Source: an uncultured Succinivibrionaceae bacterium
GTDB taxonomy: Bacteria > Pseudomonadota > Gammaproteobacteria > Enterobacterales > Succinivibrionaceae
Direction: 5' to 3'
Assembly (NCBI GenBank): GCA_949286015.1
Contig: CASEBB010000013.1
Span: 1-32,838 of the forward strand
Length of the DNA stretch: 32,838 bases
Shown: one piece after another, positions 17,706 through 27,415 of the stretch
Layout: the number at the start of each line of letters is the position of its first letter
Position numbering within the stretch: the stretch's first letter is position 1
The notes under the pieces: generated by a model
Told to the model about the DNA's origin: nothing
Database searches by the model: none
Seen by the model: only the letters and a program-made list of their open reading frames with translations
Program-made: the position numbers and the translations under genes

Positions 17706-17739
17706 GTAATAATCACTAAAAGTTACCACCCTACCCTGC

Positions 17740-19455
17740 TTAAAACAGGAAGTAACGCTGCGCCAGTGGCAGCTCCTGAGCAGGCTCGCAAGTTAAGAGC
17801 TCGCCATTGGCCCGCACCTCGTAAGTCTCAGGATCCACCTCAATCTGCGGCATGGCGTCATTAAGCACCATGTTGGTCTTAAAGATATTGCGCGTGCCCT
17901 GTACCGGCACTAAGGTGCGATGTGAGCCTAAGCCCTGTAGGTGCTCCTTTCCACCCTTATCAAGGAAAGCCTGCGACACAAAAGTGCAGCTGTTGTAAGC
18001 TGGCGCTAAGCCCAAAGCACCAAACATTGGGCGGGCATACACCGGCTGTGGCGTTGGAATCGAGGCATTGATATCGCCCATTAAGGCCGAGGCAATGATG
18101 CCGCCCTTAATCACCATGGATGGCTTCACCCCAAAGAACGCAGGCCGCCACAAAACTAAGTCCGCCAGCTTGCCTACCGTCACCGAGCCAATCTCACGGC
18201 TTAAGCCGTGGGTAATAGCAGGATTGATGGTGACCTTAGCAATGTAGCGCCGCGCACGGATGTTGTCGTTACCCTTACCCGCATCCTCAGGTAAAGCACC
18301 ACGTTGCACCTTCATCTTGTGCGCAGTTTGCCACGTGCGGGTAATGACCTCACCTACACGTCCCATCGCCTGCGAATCTGAGGAGATCATGGATAAGGCG
18401 CCCATGTCCTGCAAGATATCCTCAGCCGCAATGGTCTCTTTGCGAATACGCGAATCAGCAAAGGCCACATCCTCAGGCAAGCGTGGGTTTAAGTGGTGGC
18501 AGACCATCAACATGTCTAAATGCTCATCAATGGTATTGACGGTGTAAGGACGTGTTGGATTGGTGGATGATGGCAGCACAAAAGGCAGGCTGCAAGCCTT
18601 AATGATGTCTGGCGCGTGGCCACCACCGGCACCTTCAGTGTGATAGGTATGGATGGTACGACCGCCAAATGCCGCAATCGTGCTCTCCACAAAGCCAGCC
18701 TCATTGAGGGTGTCTGTGTGAATAGCCACCTGCACATCGTACTGGTCAGCTACCCCTAAGCAGCAGTTAATCGCCGCTGGCGTCGAGCCCCAATCCTCAT
18801 GTAGCTTTAAGCCACACGCCCCCGCCTCAATTTGCTCAGCTAAAGCTGCAGGCGCCGCACTATTGCCCTTGCCTAAAAAGCCAATGTTCACCGGCAGGTA
18901 TTCAGAAGCTAACATCATCTGCTCTAAGTACCAAGGGCCTGGGGTGCAGGTGGTAGCATTGGTGCCCGTTGCTGGGCCGGTACCACCGCCAATTAAGGTA
19001 GTAACACCCGAGCACAGCGCTTCTGCCGCCTGTTGTGGCGAAATGAGGTGCACATGGGAGTCAATGGCACCTGCGGTCACGATTAAGCCCTCACCGGCAA
19101 TGATCTCCGTGCTGGGGCCAATGATCATGGTGACATGGGGCTGCACTTGGGGGTTACCCGCCTTACCTAAGGCGGCAATGCGGCCGTTCTTGATGCCGAT
19201 GTCGCACTTAAAGATACCCGCTGCATCCAGCACCACGGCATTGGTAATCACCGTGTCCATGCTGATTTCAGCCAGCGCTTGGCTTTGGCCCATACCATCA
19301 CGAATAGTCTTGCCACCACCAAAAGCCACTTCCTCACCATAGACGGTGGCATCGTGGTCAATCTCAATAATGAGGTCGGTATCGGCTAAGCGAATCTTAT
19401 CGCCCACGGTTGGGCCGTAGAGCTCGGCGTATTGCGCCCGCGAAATAGTCTGCAT
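17740..19455 (-). CDS. ureC: Urease alpha subunit (catalytic)
   Basis: A 571-residue urea amidohydrolase that splits urea to ammonia and carbamate at a two-nickel centre. All ligands are present at the positions known from Klebsiella urease: H134 and H136 (DSHVHL), the lysine to be carbamylated K217 (GLKLHEDWG), H219, H246 (VAIHTDTLN), H272, and D360 (SSDSQAMGR). The flap residues C319 and H320 are also intact (MVCHHLNP). Length is normal. Its ATG overlaps the ureB stop (TGATG), so ureABC is translationally coupled. The tandem repeats start right after the stop. Confidence 0.99.
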   Translation of the reverse strand: MQTISRAQYAELYGPTVGDKIRLADTDLIIEIDHDATVYGEEVAFGGGKTIRDGMGQSQALAEISMDTVITNAVVLDAAGIFKCDIGIKNGRIAALGKAGNPQVQPHVTMIIGPSTEIIAGEGLIVTAGAIDSHVHLISPQQAAEALCSGVTTLIGGGTGPATGTNATTCTPGPWYLEQMMLASEYLPVNIGFLGKGNSAAPAALAEQIEAGACGLKLHEDWGSTPAAINCCLGVADQYDVQVAIHTDTLNEAGFVESTIAAFGGRTIHTYHTEGAGGGHAPDIIKACSLPFVLPSSTNPTRPYTVNTIDEHLDMLMVCHHLNPRLPEDVAFADSRIRKETIAAEDILQDMGALSMISSDSQAMGRVGEVITRTWQTAHKMKVQRGALPEDAGKGNDNIRARRYIAKVTINPAITHGLSREIGSVTVGKLADLVLWRPAFFGVKPSMVIKGGIIASALMGDINASIPTPQPVYARPMFGALGLAPAYNSCTFVSQAFLDKGGKEHLQGLGSHRTLVPVQGTRNIFKTNMVLNDAMPQIEVDPETYEVRANGELLTCEPAQELPLAQRYFLF

Positions 19456-19799
19456 CAGTGCTCTCCTAAATGGGCCTCTTTAAGCTCTTTGGCATCGAGT
19501 AAGCCTTGCACTTGGCCTCTAAAGCCCATCACAAAGCGCTGGCCACTGTAAGGAATGAGTTTGACGGTGCGCGTCATCCCTGGCTCAAAGCGCACCGCCG
19601 TGCCTGAGGGGATATCGAGGCGCATGCCGTAAGCCTGCTCCCGCTCAAAGCTCAAAGCGGGATTAACCTCATAGAAGTGGTAATGAGAGCCCACCTGCAC
19701 TGGACGGTCACCGGTGTTGGTGACCTCAAGGCTAATCGCCTCACGATCGGCATTAAGCACAATGTCTTCGTGACGCAGAATATACTCGCCAGGGATCAT
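19455..19799 (-). CDS. ureB: Urease beta subunit
   Basis: A 114-residue structural subunit with the typical start [29 protein letters not shown] at about 26-46 and the end [10 protein letters not shown]. It packs with UreA and UreC in the trimeric enzyme. The start overlaps the ureA stop as ATGA and the stop overlaps the ureC start. It is a separate gene from ureA, as in most Proteobacteria and unlike the fused Helicobacter form. Confidence 0.98.
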   Translation of the reverse strand: MIPGEYILRHEDIVLNADREAISLEVTNTGDRPVQVGSHYHFYEVNPALSFEREQAYGMRLDIPSGTAVRFEPGMTRTVKLIPYSGQRFVMGFRGQVQGLLDAKELKEAHLGEH

Positions 19800-20116
19800 G
19801 ATTGTGGCCCCTCCAAGACAATAGGATCGTGCACCGTGACTAACTTGGTGCCATCAGGAAAAGTAGCCTCAATTTGCACTTCGTGCAGCATCTCAGGGAT
19901 GCCGTCCATCACATCAGCGCGCGTTAAGAGGGTGCGGCCATAACTCATCAGCTCAGCTACGCTTTTACCGTCGCGAGCGGCCTCTAAGAGGTAAAAGGAA
20001 ATGTAGGCTACGGCCTCAGGGTAGTTGAGCTTGAGGCCGCGATTTTTGCGGCGCTCGGCTAACAGGCCCGCTGTGACCAGCAAGAGCTTGTCTTTTTCCC
20101 GTGGTAGAAGATCCAT
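19796..20116 (-). CDS. ureA: Urease gamma subunit
   Basis: A 106-residue structural subunit with the standard opening [35 protein letters not shown] and the segment [34 protein letters not shown]. Slightly longer than the usual 100 residues. A strong ribosome site, GAGGAG, lies six bases before the ATG. A 287-bp gap separates it from ureD upstream, so an internal promoter or processing site may lie there. Confidence 0.98.
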   Translation of the reverse strand: MDLLPREKDKLLLVTAGLLAERRKNRGLKLNYPEAVAYISFYLLEAARDGKSVAELMSYGRTLLTRADVMDGIPEMLHEVQIEATFPDGTKLVTVHDPIVLEGPQS

Positions 20117-20403
20117 ATGTGCTCCTCACAAAAGCAAATCAGTCTCATCTAGACGCCCAGTCAGCCACATCAAGCAGACAGGCAAGCAAGCACTCTAAAG
20201 AGCTACTGTCTTCATCGATGACGGACTTTAGGGTAATCACAGTGCACCGTCTTAATAGGCTTAGGCGCCCCCGCACCATTCATCTCGAAGAGAGACGTTG
20301 TCATCCACCCTTCATCCCTCCTACCTTCGAGATCATTCCCTCTGAGGTCGTAAGTGGTTATGATGATGATGATGCTACTGGTGTCCCTTGCGGTGACTTA
20401 CCT
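20117..20403. other. 287-bp gap between ureD and ureA
   Basis: No gene. ATCTCGAA (20282-20289) is matched by an inverted TTCGAGAT (20326-20333), a relative of the dispersed CTCGAGAT motif. A (ATG/GAT) triplet run lies near 20358. It holds the ureA ribosome site and perhaps a promoter that I cannot resolve. Confidence 0.4.
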
Positions 20404-21369
20404 TTAGGTCTGCCAAATACGCGGTGCCTGCCATGGGCGTCCCAGTAACGCCGGATAAAGCAACGCCAGCGCTTCATTGATTAAGGCCCGTGCCTGCTCC
20501 ACACTGTCTCCCAGATAGCGCACTGTCAGCACGCCGCGCCGATAAGTGCTGCCATACAGGCAAGCCCTAGCAGCATCAGCACTGCCCCTACTCTCTGGTA
20601 AACGTAGCTCTTGCAGCTTAGCTGTCAGCTCCGCCATTAGACTCTCTTGCTCCACAGTCGGCACCACATAAAGAACCCCATGGCAGGAAGCACCATGCAG
20701 CGTCGTCCACGCTCTAGGATCAAAGCCGTTACCGACACGCAGGATCTCACTTAAAAGTGGCTGCCCCTGACGGCTCAGGCGCAGCGTCGACTGCACCCAG
20801 CCCGAGGAGAAGTCTTCACCACGTCCGATACGACCAAAGCAGCAGATATCCGCGCCCATAAAGATGGCCGTGGGTGCAACTTCGACCTCTTGACGTAACT
20901 TAGCCTGACACGAGGCAAAGAAAATGGTTTCCTGCGGCAAATACATGAGCGCGCTGTGATCAGCCACAGAGAGCGTCACCTGCTGGATTTGCGTGCTGTG
21001 ACTGCGGTAAAACTTGCCTGCTGCGGGTGTGGTCACCACCACTTGCGCGCCTTTAGCGGCCCGCATGTGCTGATAGAGAGCATCACCACCGACCATACCC
21101 CCAGGTGGGTGTAAGACGTAGCAATGTGCCTCAGCCACCGAGTTTGGGGCCGTAGCAGCGTTGGCCGCACTTGGTCTTTGTGCCGTGGGATAAAAGAGCT
21201 GCTGTACCCGCAAGGGGCCCTCTTGCTCATACGAGGTCAGAGCAGTACGTCCCGCTACCGGCGTAAACTCTAATTTGAGCTGTGCGCGCCACTGAGGAGT
21301 GGCGGGAATGGCAGGAGTGGCAGGAGAGGCGGAAGTGGCGGAAGTAGCGGGAATGGCAGCAACGGACAT
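20404..21369 (-). CDS. ureD: Urease accessory protein UreD
   Basis: A 321-residue scaffold protein that docks on apourease and receives nickel with UreF and UreG. Family features are QEGPLRVQQLFYP near the N-terminus, YVLHPPGGMVGGD, SHSTQIQQVTL, and MGADICCFGRIGRGEDFSSGWVQSTLRL in the middle. I prefer the ATG at 21369. The same frame extends to a TTG at 21387. The first 25 residues are a low-complexity Ala/Thr/Pro run encoded by short GGCGGAAGT/GGCAGGAGT-like repeats at about 21299-21358, which looks like repeat expansion in front of the true domain. It lies upstream of ureA, the order common in enteric operons. Confidence 0.94.
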   Translation of the reverse strand: MSVAAIPATSATSASPATPAIPATPQWRAQLKLEFTPVAGRTALTSYEQEGPLRVQQLFYPTAQRPSAANAATAPNSVAEAHCYVLHPPGGMVGGDALYQHMRAAKGAQVVVTTPAAGKFYRSHSTQIQQVTLSVADHSALMYLPQETIFFASCQAKLRQEVEVAPTAIFMGADICCFGRIGRGEDFSSGWVQSTLRLSRQGQPLLSEILRVGNGFDPRAWTTLHGASCHGVLYVVPTVEQESLMAELTAKLQELRLPESRGSADAARACLYGSTYRRGVLTVRYLGDSVEQARALINEALALLYPALLGRPWQAPRIWQT

Positions 21370-21986
21370 AACAGAAAACCACAGCAACGACCATCAAAGA
21401 CCAGCAGGCAGGCTGGAGGAAGCACGCAACACAGAGTCAGCACTACTACTACCAGTGGTATCAGCCTCTGTAGCTGACACTGCGGCATAAGTGCTCTCAT
21501 AAGTGACGCATTCAGAGGAAAGTATTGGTAACGTCCAACACCTCGAGATAAATGCGCACGGTGCGGTCGCGTGCCACCTTGGAGTAACAACTACCATCGG
21601 CAGCCTCTTGACGTGGTAACTGCCAATAGGCTCAAGATCTCTGTGGTAATTTCGCCTTACCAACGACGTACACAGAGCAGAAAGCATGATGACAGTTGTG
21701 GTGCTTAAACCAACTACCTCTAAGTGGTAGTCGACCGCACTGCTCGGATAAGCAAGGGCACCATGATTCACCTCAAGACCGTCAGCTCTGCGGTCAGTCG
21801 TTCCTTAGTGTTAAGGAATGAGTGATCTCATAAGTGATGGCTTTTTCCTGAGCTCGGATGTATAGCCACGATGGCATCACTCACCTCCAGATAAAAGGCT
21901 CAGATAAGCCAAAGCCTATCTGGAGACAAGGGCTGCCTGCATGCCTGCATGCCCAAGATTTCATCACTTATTAAGAGAGTCGTTAC
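21370..21986. other. ~617-bp intergenic region between urtE and ureD, rich in structured repeats
   Basis: No supported gene. It holds CACCTCGAGATAA near 21538 with an inner GC-rich hairpin, a perfect hairpin TTCCTTA/TAAGGAA (21801-21807, 21812-21818), the structured repeat at 21885-21925, and a tandem GCATGCCT run at about 21936-21955. A ureD promoter must lie here if ureD is transcribed apart from urtE; I cannot place it. Confidence 0.5.
21885..21925. repeat. Structured dispersed repeat, copy 2
   Basis: CTCCAGATA (21885-21893) pairs perfectly with TATCTGGAG (21917-21925). Inside it, AGGCT pairs with AGCC. The flanking 50 bp upstream (GTGATGGCTTTTTCC, GAGCTCGG) matches the region before copy 1 at 12005. 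Confidence 0.55.
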
Positions 21987-22682
21987 CTACACCGAGAGGT
22001 AGCGCTTAATGGTGTCATCATCAAGCGCGCTCATGGGGCCACCTGCCACAATATGACCACGCTCCATCACCGCAAAGCTCTGTGCCGCCTTACGAGCAAA
22101 TGGCACCTTTTGCTCCACCAACAGCACCGTCAGCCCCATGGTCTCATTGAGCTTACGAATCGCCGCTGCAATATCACTCACGATATTTGGTTGGATACCC
22201 TCAGTCGGCTCATCTAACACTAAGACCTGAGGATCAGCTACCAGCGCCCGCCCAATAGCCAACTGCTGTTGCTGGCCACCAGATAAGTCACCGCCACGAC
22301 GCTTGCGCATCTCGTAGAGCACAGGAAAGAAGTCGTAGATAAACTCAGGGATATGGCGTTCACCTGCGGCGCGCAGCGGCAAGCAAATACGCAGATTCTC
22401 CTCTACCGTGAGCAGAGGAAAGATCTGACGGCCCTGCGGCACATAACCCAAGCCCTTTTTGGCGCGCTGCTCAGGGGAGAGACGGGAGATATCCTCACCG
22501 TTAAAGGTGATGCTGCCGGACTTTATAGGCAGCAAGCCCATGAGGCACTTTAAGAGGGTGGTCTTACCCTCACCATTACGCCCCATGATGCAAGTGCACT
22601 GGCCCTCAGGTACCGTTAAATCTACATCCCAGAGAATGTGGGATTGCGAGTAAAACTGATTGATGCCTTTGAAATCGAGCAT
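21987..22682 (-). CDS. urtE: Urea ABC transporter ATP-binding protein UrtE
   Basis: A 231-residue ATPase of the branched-chain amino acid/urea type (LivF-like). Walker A is GRNGEGKTT at about 34-42, the signature is LSGGQQQQLAIGRAL, and Walker B is VLVLDEPTEG followed by IQPNIV. The GRNGEGKTT variant with Glu is typical of UrtE. The start shares a base with the urtD stop (TAATG), so they are coupled. It is the last urt gene and pairs with UrtD to energise urea import. The urease genes follow after about 600 bp. Confidence 0.96.
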   Translation of the reverse strand: MLDFKGINQFYSQSHILWDVDLTVPEGQCTCIMGRNGEGKTTLLKCLMGLLPIKSGSITFNGEDISRLSPEQRAKKGLGYVPQGRQIFPLLTVEENLRICLPLRAAGERHIPEFIYDFFPVLYEMRKRRGGDLSGGQQQQLAIGRALVADPQVLVLDEPTEGIQPNIVSDIAAAIRKLNETMGLTVLLVEQKVPFARKAAQSFAVMERGHIVAGGPMSALDDDTIKRYLSV

Positions 22683-23590
22683 TACGCACTCCCCAGATAA
22701 GCCGTAATCACTTGTGGATCAGAGGACACCTCATCAATGGTGCCCTCACACAAGACCGAGCCTGCATTGAGCACGGTCACTAAGGACGAAATGGCGCGAA
22801 TAAAGGCCATATCGTGCTCAATCACCATAATGGTGTGCTTACCCTCAAGATCGTGCAAGAGATCAATGGTCATCTCGATCTCCTCTGGGGTCATACCCGC
22901 CACTGGCTCATCGAGCATGATTAAGCGCGGCCGCTGCATCAGCAGCATGCCAATCTCTAACCACTGCTTTTGCCCATGAGACAGGATTCCCGCCAGCACA
23001 TTGCGCTTGGAGCTTAAGCGAATGCGCTCAAGGATCTCCTCCATAAACTCCCGCTCATGGGGATGGAGCTTGGCCGTAAGCGCATGGAAAACGCCCTTAT
23101 TGTGCTCTTGGGCCAGTTCAAGATTCTGCGCTACCGTTAAGGATTCAATCACGCTTGGCTTTTGAAACTTACGGCCGATACCAGCCTGTACCACGTCTAC
23201 CTCGTCCATTTCGAGGAGGTTAAACATGTTGTCGGCACTCTCATGCACAGGGTCAGAGCAGAAGTAGGCACTGCCACTATCAGGACGAGTCTTACCTGTA
23301 AGCACGTCCATCATCGTGGTCTTACCAGCACCATTAGGGCCGATAAAGCAGCGCAGTTCACCGGCTCGCAGGTAAAAGGTGAGGTTGTTTAAGGCCTTAA
23401 AGCCATCAAAGCTCACCGTGAGATCTTCCACGTAGAGCATCATGCCTCGGCCCTGTGGCGCTTGCTGCTGCTCTTTGTGGTGATGGCGGGGCAAAACTTT
23501 ATGGCCAAGCTTACTGACAGCTCCGCCCAAAGCTGCGCTGGGGTGGCGTAAAGCCGCGCCTGATTGGCGTAAGGTATTAAGCGGTGACAT
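22682..23590 (-). CDS. urtD: Urea ABC transporter ATP-binding protein UrtD
   Basis: A 302-residue ATPase (LivG-like). Walker A is GPNGAGKTT at 84-92, the signature is LSHGQKQWLEIGMLL, and Walker B is LIMLDEPVAGMTPEE. The first 50 residues, with a His/Gln-rich patch HHHKEQQQ at 36-43, are additional to the usual domain, which begins near MMLYVEDLTVSFDG. The true start could therefore be later (M50 or M51), but the frame starts inside the end of urtC with a 14-bp overlap, as expected for coupled genes. Confidence 0.95.
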   Translation of the reverse strand: MSPLNTLRQSGAALRHPSAALGGAVSKLGHKVLPRHHHKEQQQAPQGRGMMLYVEDLTVSFDGFKALNNLTFYLRAGELRCFIGPNGAGKTTMMDVLTGKTRPDSGSAYFCSDPVHESADNMFNLLEMDEVDVVQAGIGRKFQKPSVIESLTVAQNLELAQEHNKGVFHALTAKLHPHEREFMEEILERIRLSSKRNVLAGILSHGQKQWLEIGMLLMQRPRLIMLDEPVAGMTPEEIEMTIDLLHDLEGKHTIMVIEHDMAFIRAISSLVTVLNAGSVLCEGTIDEVSSDPQVITAYLGSA

Positions 23591-25154
23591 GGTGCCGTAC
23601 CTCCTGTACCTGCACTAAGCTCTGCTGCAACTCATGGCGGGAGGCCTGATAAGCAGCATCCTTGTACGCCTTGCTGCTCCCCGAGTGCGGCTTACTTGTG
23701 GTGGCCGCTTGGCGCGCAAAGAGCGCGTCATCTTCAGCTTGTGCGCGTTGCTCCAGTGCAGCCTCATGAGCTGCGACCGCAGCGGCACTGGCTTGCGCCT
23801 CACTGTCGCCATCGGCCATAGCCGCAGCCACGGCCATGGCAGCAGCGGCTGTGCTATTGACGGGCGTGGTAACAGCAGAGGACTCCTGCACTGAAGTGCT
23901 AGGGGCGCTGGCACTAACAGCAGAAGCAGCTGGCGTCTGTGGCGCAGGAGCTTGCTCCTGTGGCTCTGGCTCTAACGTACCGGTGCTATCGCTGTCATCA
24001 CTTCCCTTTTTGCCAGCGAGCAGCGAGCGGAACAGACCGCATAAGCCGTAAGGTAAGAACACGGTCACCACCACAAAGAGCGCACCTAAGACAAAGAGCC
24101 AGCCCTCTGGCCACACCGCCGTAAAGATGGTCTTAACGAGGTTTAAAACAATGGCCCCGACAATCGCGCCATAGAGGTAACCACGACCACCTAAAGCCAC
24201 GCAAATCACCAACTCAATCGAATTCAAAGGCGAGAACTCGCCTGGGTTGATGATGCCCACCTGCGGCACAAAGAGCGCTCCGGCTAAGCCAGCCATAGCG
24301 GCGGCCAGCACAAAGATCACCAGCTTTACGTTTTCTGGGCGATAGCCGATAAAGCGCATGCGGCTCTCACTGTCACGCACCGCAATCATGAGACGGCCTA
24401 AGCGCGAGCACATGAGATAGCGCGCACCGATAAAGCAACCTACCAGCACCAAGGAAGTGAGGCTAAAGAGCACAATACGGGTGCTATCGGCGGTGACATC
24501 AAAAGTGGCAATGGTCTTAAAGTCGGTGAGGCCGTTATTGCCACCAAAGCCCAGCTCGTTTAAGAAAAACGCCAGCATCAGGGCATAGGTGAGCGCCTGC
24601 GTGATAATGGACAGGTACACGCCCGAGACACGCGACTTAAAGGTGATATAGCCAAAGCCTAAGGCCAAAAGAGCAGGGACAAGGAGCGCGAGCAGCAAGC
24701 TCGGCACTAAGTAGTGCGAGCCCTGCCAATACCATGGCAAGTGATTCCAGTTAAGGAAGACCATGAAATCAGGCAAGGTCGAGCCATAGACGCCCTGTGT
24801 ACCGATCTGTAAGGTCAGATACATACCCATGGCGTAACCGCCTAAGGCAAAGAAGGCACAGTGACCTAAACTTAAGATACCGAGGTAACCCCAAATGAGG
24901 TCTAAGGACAGCGCCATAATGGCGTAGCACAGGTACTTGCCTAATAAGGTCACGGTGTACATCGACACTAAGCCTACAGAGGCGCCAATGCTGACCACGG
25001 CCATAGCGATCAGCAGCACGCTGGTGCAAACTTGGGTGGATTTGCTCCACAGCCTTTCTTGCTTGAGCGGCTGCTTACAGGCCTCACCTAAGGCATGCAA
25101 TTTAGCCTGCCGAGCGACGGTTAAATCGTTGTGCAAAGGATGCTTAGCTACCAT
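23577..25154 (-). CDS. urtC: Urea ABC transporter permease UrtC with long low-complexity tail
   Basis: A 525-residue inner-membrane permease. Residues about 40-380 form the LivM-type permease, including YLGILSLGHCAFFALGGYAMGMY at 90-112, the coupling region SRLGRLMIAVRDSESRMRFIGY at 250-271, and LGGRGYLYGA near 321-330. Residues about 382-525 are an extra tail rich in Ala, Ser, Thr, Pro and Glu, ending in a more basic stretch. A normal UrtC stops near 360-380. The tail should be cytoplasmic or disordered, and it is unusual. The first 40 residues are also hydrophilic. The stop overlaps urtD. Confidence 0.95.
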   Translation of the reverse strand: MVAKHPLHNDLTVARQAKLHALGEACKQPLKQERLWSKSTQVCTSVLLIAMAVVSIGASVGLVSMYTVTLLGKYLCYAIMALSLDLIWGYLGILSLGHCAFFALGGYAMGMYLTLQIGTQGVYGSTLPDFMVFLNWNHLPWYWQGSHYLVPSLLLALLVPALLALGFGYITFKSRVSGVYLSIITQALTYALMLAFFLNELGFGGNNGLTDFKTIATFDVTADSTRIVLFSLTSLVLVGCFIGARYLMCSRLGRLMIAVRDSESRMRFIGYRPENVKLVIFVLAAAMAGLAGALFVPQVGIINPGEFSPLNSIELVICVALGGRGYLYGAIVGAIVLNLVKTIFTAVWPEGWLFVLGALFVVVTVFLPYGLCGLFRSLLAGKKGSDDSDSTGTLEPEPQEQAPAPQTPAASAVSASAPSTSVQESSAVTTPVNSTAAAAMAVAAAMADGDSEAQASAAAVAAHEAALEQRAQAEDDALFARQAATTSKPHSGSSKAYKDAAYQASRHELQQSLVQVQEVRHHVTA

Positions 25155-25160
25155 AGTCTA

Positions 25161-27230
25161 CTAGGCCTCCACCGCACGACCACGCTGTGGGAATAAGCCC
25201 CGAGGTCGCTTTTGGATAAAGAAGATTAAGGCCACCAAGATGATGATCTTGGAGAGCATGGCACCCGAGATTGGCTCTAAGAACTTCGAGGCTAAGCCCA
25301 TAATGAGACCACCGGTTAAGGTGCCCCATAGATTGCCCACACCACCGAAGACCACCACCATAAAGGTGTCCACAATGTAGTTCTGGCCTAAGTTTGGACC
25401 GACGTTGGTGATCTGGCTTAAGGCCACACCCGCCATACCCGCCACGCCTGAACCTAAACCAAAGGTCAGCGCATCCACCCGTGAGGAATGGATGCCTAAA
25501 GCGCGCGCAATAGGACGGTTTTGCGAAACCGCACGCACCTCAAGGCCTAAGCGGGTCTTATTCATGGTTATGAGAATTAAGGCAAAGATCACGGCACAGA
25601 AGGCAATGATGTACAGACGGGTTAAGGTAACTGAGAGGTTTTCCGTAAGCTGAATCGAACCCTGCATAAACTCTGGGGTGACCACCGCGCGGTTTAAAGG
25701 CGAGAAGATGGTACGCACCGCCTGTTGCAGCACGAGGCTGATACCAAAGGTGGCCAGCAAGGTCTCAAGGGGACGGCCATAGAGGCGGCTAATCACCACA
25801 CGCTCAATGACGATACCCACCGCTCCACTGACGATAAAGGCCATAGGAATCGAGAGCAGCAAAGCAAGGCCTGGTGAGTTTGGCAGCAATTGCTGTAAAC
25901 CCCAGACGCAGTAAGCGCCGATCATGATGAGCTCACCATGGGCCATGTTAATGACTCCCATTACACCAAAGGTAATGGCTAGACCAATAGCGGCTAAGAC
26001 CAGCACCGAACCTAAGCTCAGGCCAAAGAAGAGGTTCTCGGCAAAGGCAGCTGCGCCTTGGGAGAATTCAACGGAGTTAACAGCTTTGTTTGCGGCAGAG
26101 CGCACCGCTGCTGAGGCCCGATCATTGTTGGCTACGGCTTGTAAAGCACTTAAGGCGGTGTTGTTACCCTTTGCGGCTAAAAGCTCGATGGCAGAGATTA
26201 AGGTCTGATCACCACCTTGCATGTCCTCTAAGGCGGCAAAGGCCCATGCCGTGCGTAAAGCGGCGTACACTTCAGGATCGCTCTCAGTAAAGAGCAATTG
26301 CTCGAGCGTGGTACGCTCTGGCAAATTGGCTCCCGAGTCAGCTAAGGCCGTGGCGGCGCGGAGGCGATCCGCGCTACTTACGCTGTATAAAGCCGCCTCG
26401 CGCAGGAGATCATTAATTTGCTGACGCTGCACGGTAGAAACAGCCACACGGCGCAGCTTTAAAGGCTTACTCTCAGCAGAGGAAAGCGTACTGCCGGTAA
26501 ATAACTCGTTATAGCCTGCGCTGGCGCTGCTGCCGCTTTGCACGTAAAAAAGCTGATTTTGGCGGCTGTAGTAGAGCTGATTGCCCTCTAAAGCTTGCAG
26601 CAGGCGCATGGAAGTGGGGTTAATGTTGCGGCCTAAAGCCGTAATTACCGTGTTGCGATCTTTAACGCGGGAAGAGGACAGCGCCTTGATGAGATCAGGA
26701 GATAATTGCAGTTGCGCTCCCCACCAGCCGTCGGCTGTCACCTGCGGTGCAGAGTATGACGCCGTAGCAGCGGCGGTATTAGAGGTAGTAGAGGTAGTAG
26801 ACTGCACTTGAGCGACGCTGGCAAGTGTTGCGGGAGCTGAAGCCTCGGCAAGCAAGGTCGCTTGCTCATCAGGCGCAGCAGTTAAGGTGGCTGGAACAGA
26901 AGCAGAGGCAGCAGCTGCTGTAAAAGCAGCGGCAGCGGCAGTAGCAGTGGAAACTGCGGCAGTGGAGACAGCAGCTGTGGAGGAAACAGCAGTAGCTGGA
27001 GCAGCACTAAAAGTCACGCTCGCAAACGAAAGCAAGCGTGTCGCGATGTCAGCAGACTTTACCGCACTTACTGACAAAGCGTTTACAGGGTTAGCACTGG
27101 CTGTGGCCAGCGGCGCCAAGCTAAAAGCACCCGCGATGGCCACAACTGTACAGAGGTGCAGGCCACGCCGCGTGGCCTTACCCAGCCCTGCTTTTAAGCT
27201 GCACAGGCGTAACTTAAGCGTTTTGGCCAT
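25161..27230 (-). CDS. urtB: Urea ABC transporter permease UrtB with extended N-terminus
   Basis: A 689-residue protein. A signal sequence (about 22-47, ending TASANP) is followed by an Ala/Ser/Thr-rich linker at about 75-165, then a helical periplasmic domain with HEAT-like character (about 170-390), then the LivH-type permease (about 398-689) with GVMGVINMAHGELIMIGAY and LGIHSSRVDALTFGLGSGVAGMAGVALS. Urea-type UrtB proteins often carry the periplasmic domain and are about 520-540 residues. Here the low-complexity linker makes up most of the excess. It lies 6 bp before urtC. GGGATGA lies before the ATG, not strong. Confidence 0.95.
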   Translation of the reverse strand: MAKTLKLRLCSLKAGLGKATRRGLHLCTVVAIAGAFSLAPLATASANPVNALSVSAVKSADIATRLLSFASVTFSAAPATAVSSTAAVSTAAVSTATAAAAAFTAAAASASVPATLTAAPDEQATLLAEASAPATLASVAQVQSTTSTTSNTAAATASYSAPQVTADGWWGAQLQLSPDLIKALSSSRVKDRNTVITALGRNINPTSMRLLQALEGNQLYYSRQNQLFYVQSGSSASAGYNELFTGSTLSSAESKPLKLRRVAVSTVQRQQINDLLREAALYSVSSADRLRAATALADSGANLPERTTLEQLLFTESDPEVYAALRTAWAFAALEDMQGGDQTLISAIELLAAKGNNTALSALQAVANNDRASAAVRSAANKAVNSVEFSQGAAAFAENLFFGLSLGSVLVLAAIGLAITFGVMGVINMAHGELIMIGAYCVWGLQQLLPNSPGLALLLSIPMAFIVSGAVGIVIERVVISRLYGRPLETLLATFGISLVLQQAVRTIFSPLNRAVVTPEFMQGSIQLTENLSVTLTRLYIIAFCAVIFALILITMNKTRLGLEVRAVSQNRPIARALGIHSSRVDALTFGLGSGVAGMAGVALSQITNVGPNLGQNYIVDTFMVVVFGGVGNLWGTLTGGLIMGLASKFLEPISGAMLSKIIILVALIFFIQKRPRGLFPQRGRAVEA

Positions 27231-27415
27231 GTGCGATCATCCCAAAAAGAGGCTATGACTAATGTAAGAAAGGCGTGAGCTCATAACTGACGACAGAAGA
27301 GTTGCGTGCTGGCAACGTCACCTACCTAAGATGAATGTGCAATGAGCCTGCGACTCTCTTAGGCAGGGGCACCATGCTTACCCAACGTTACGTCAGCTAT
27401 GAAGTCAGTTATTCC

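Noticed and set aside
23634..24124. Open frames opposite the UrtC tail
   Set aside because: Ala-rich GC-biased codons leave the other frames open. None has a recognisable domain or ribosome site.
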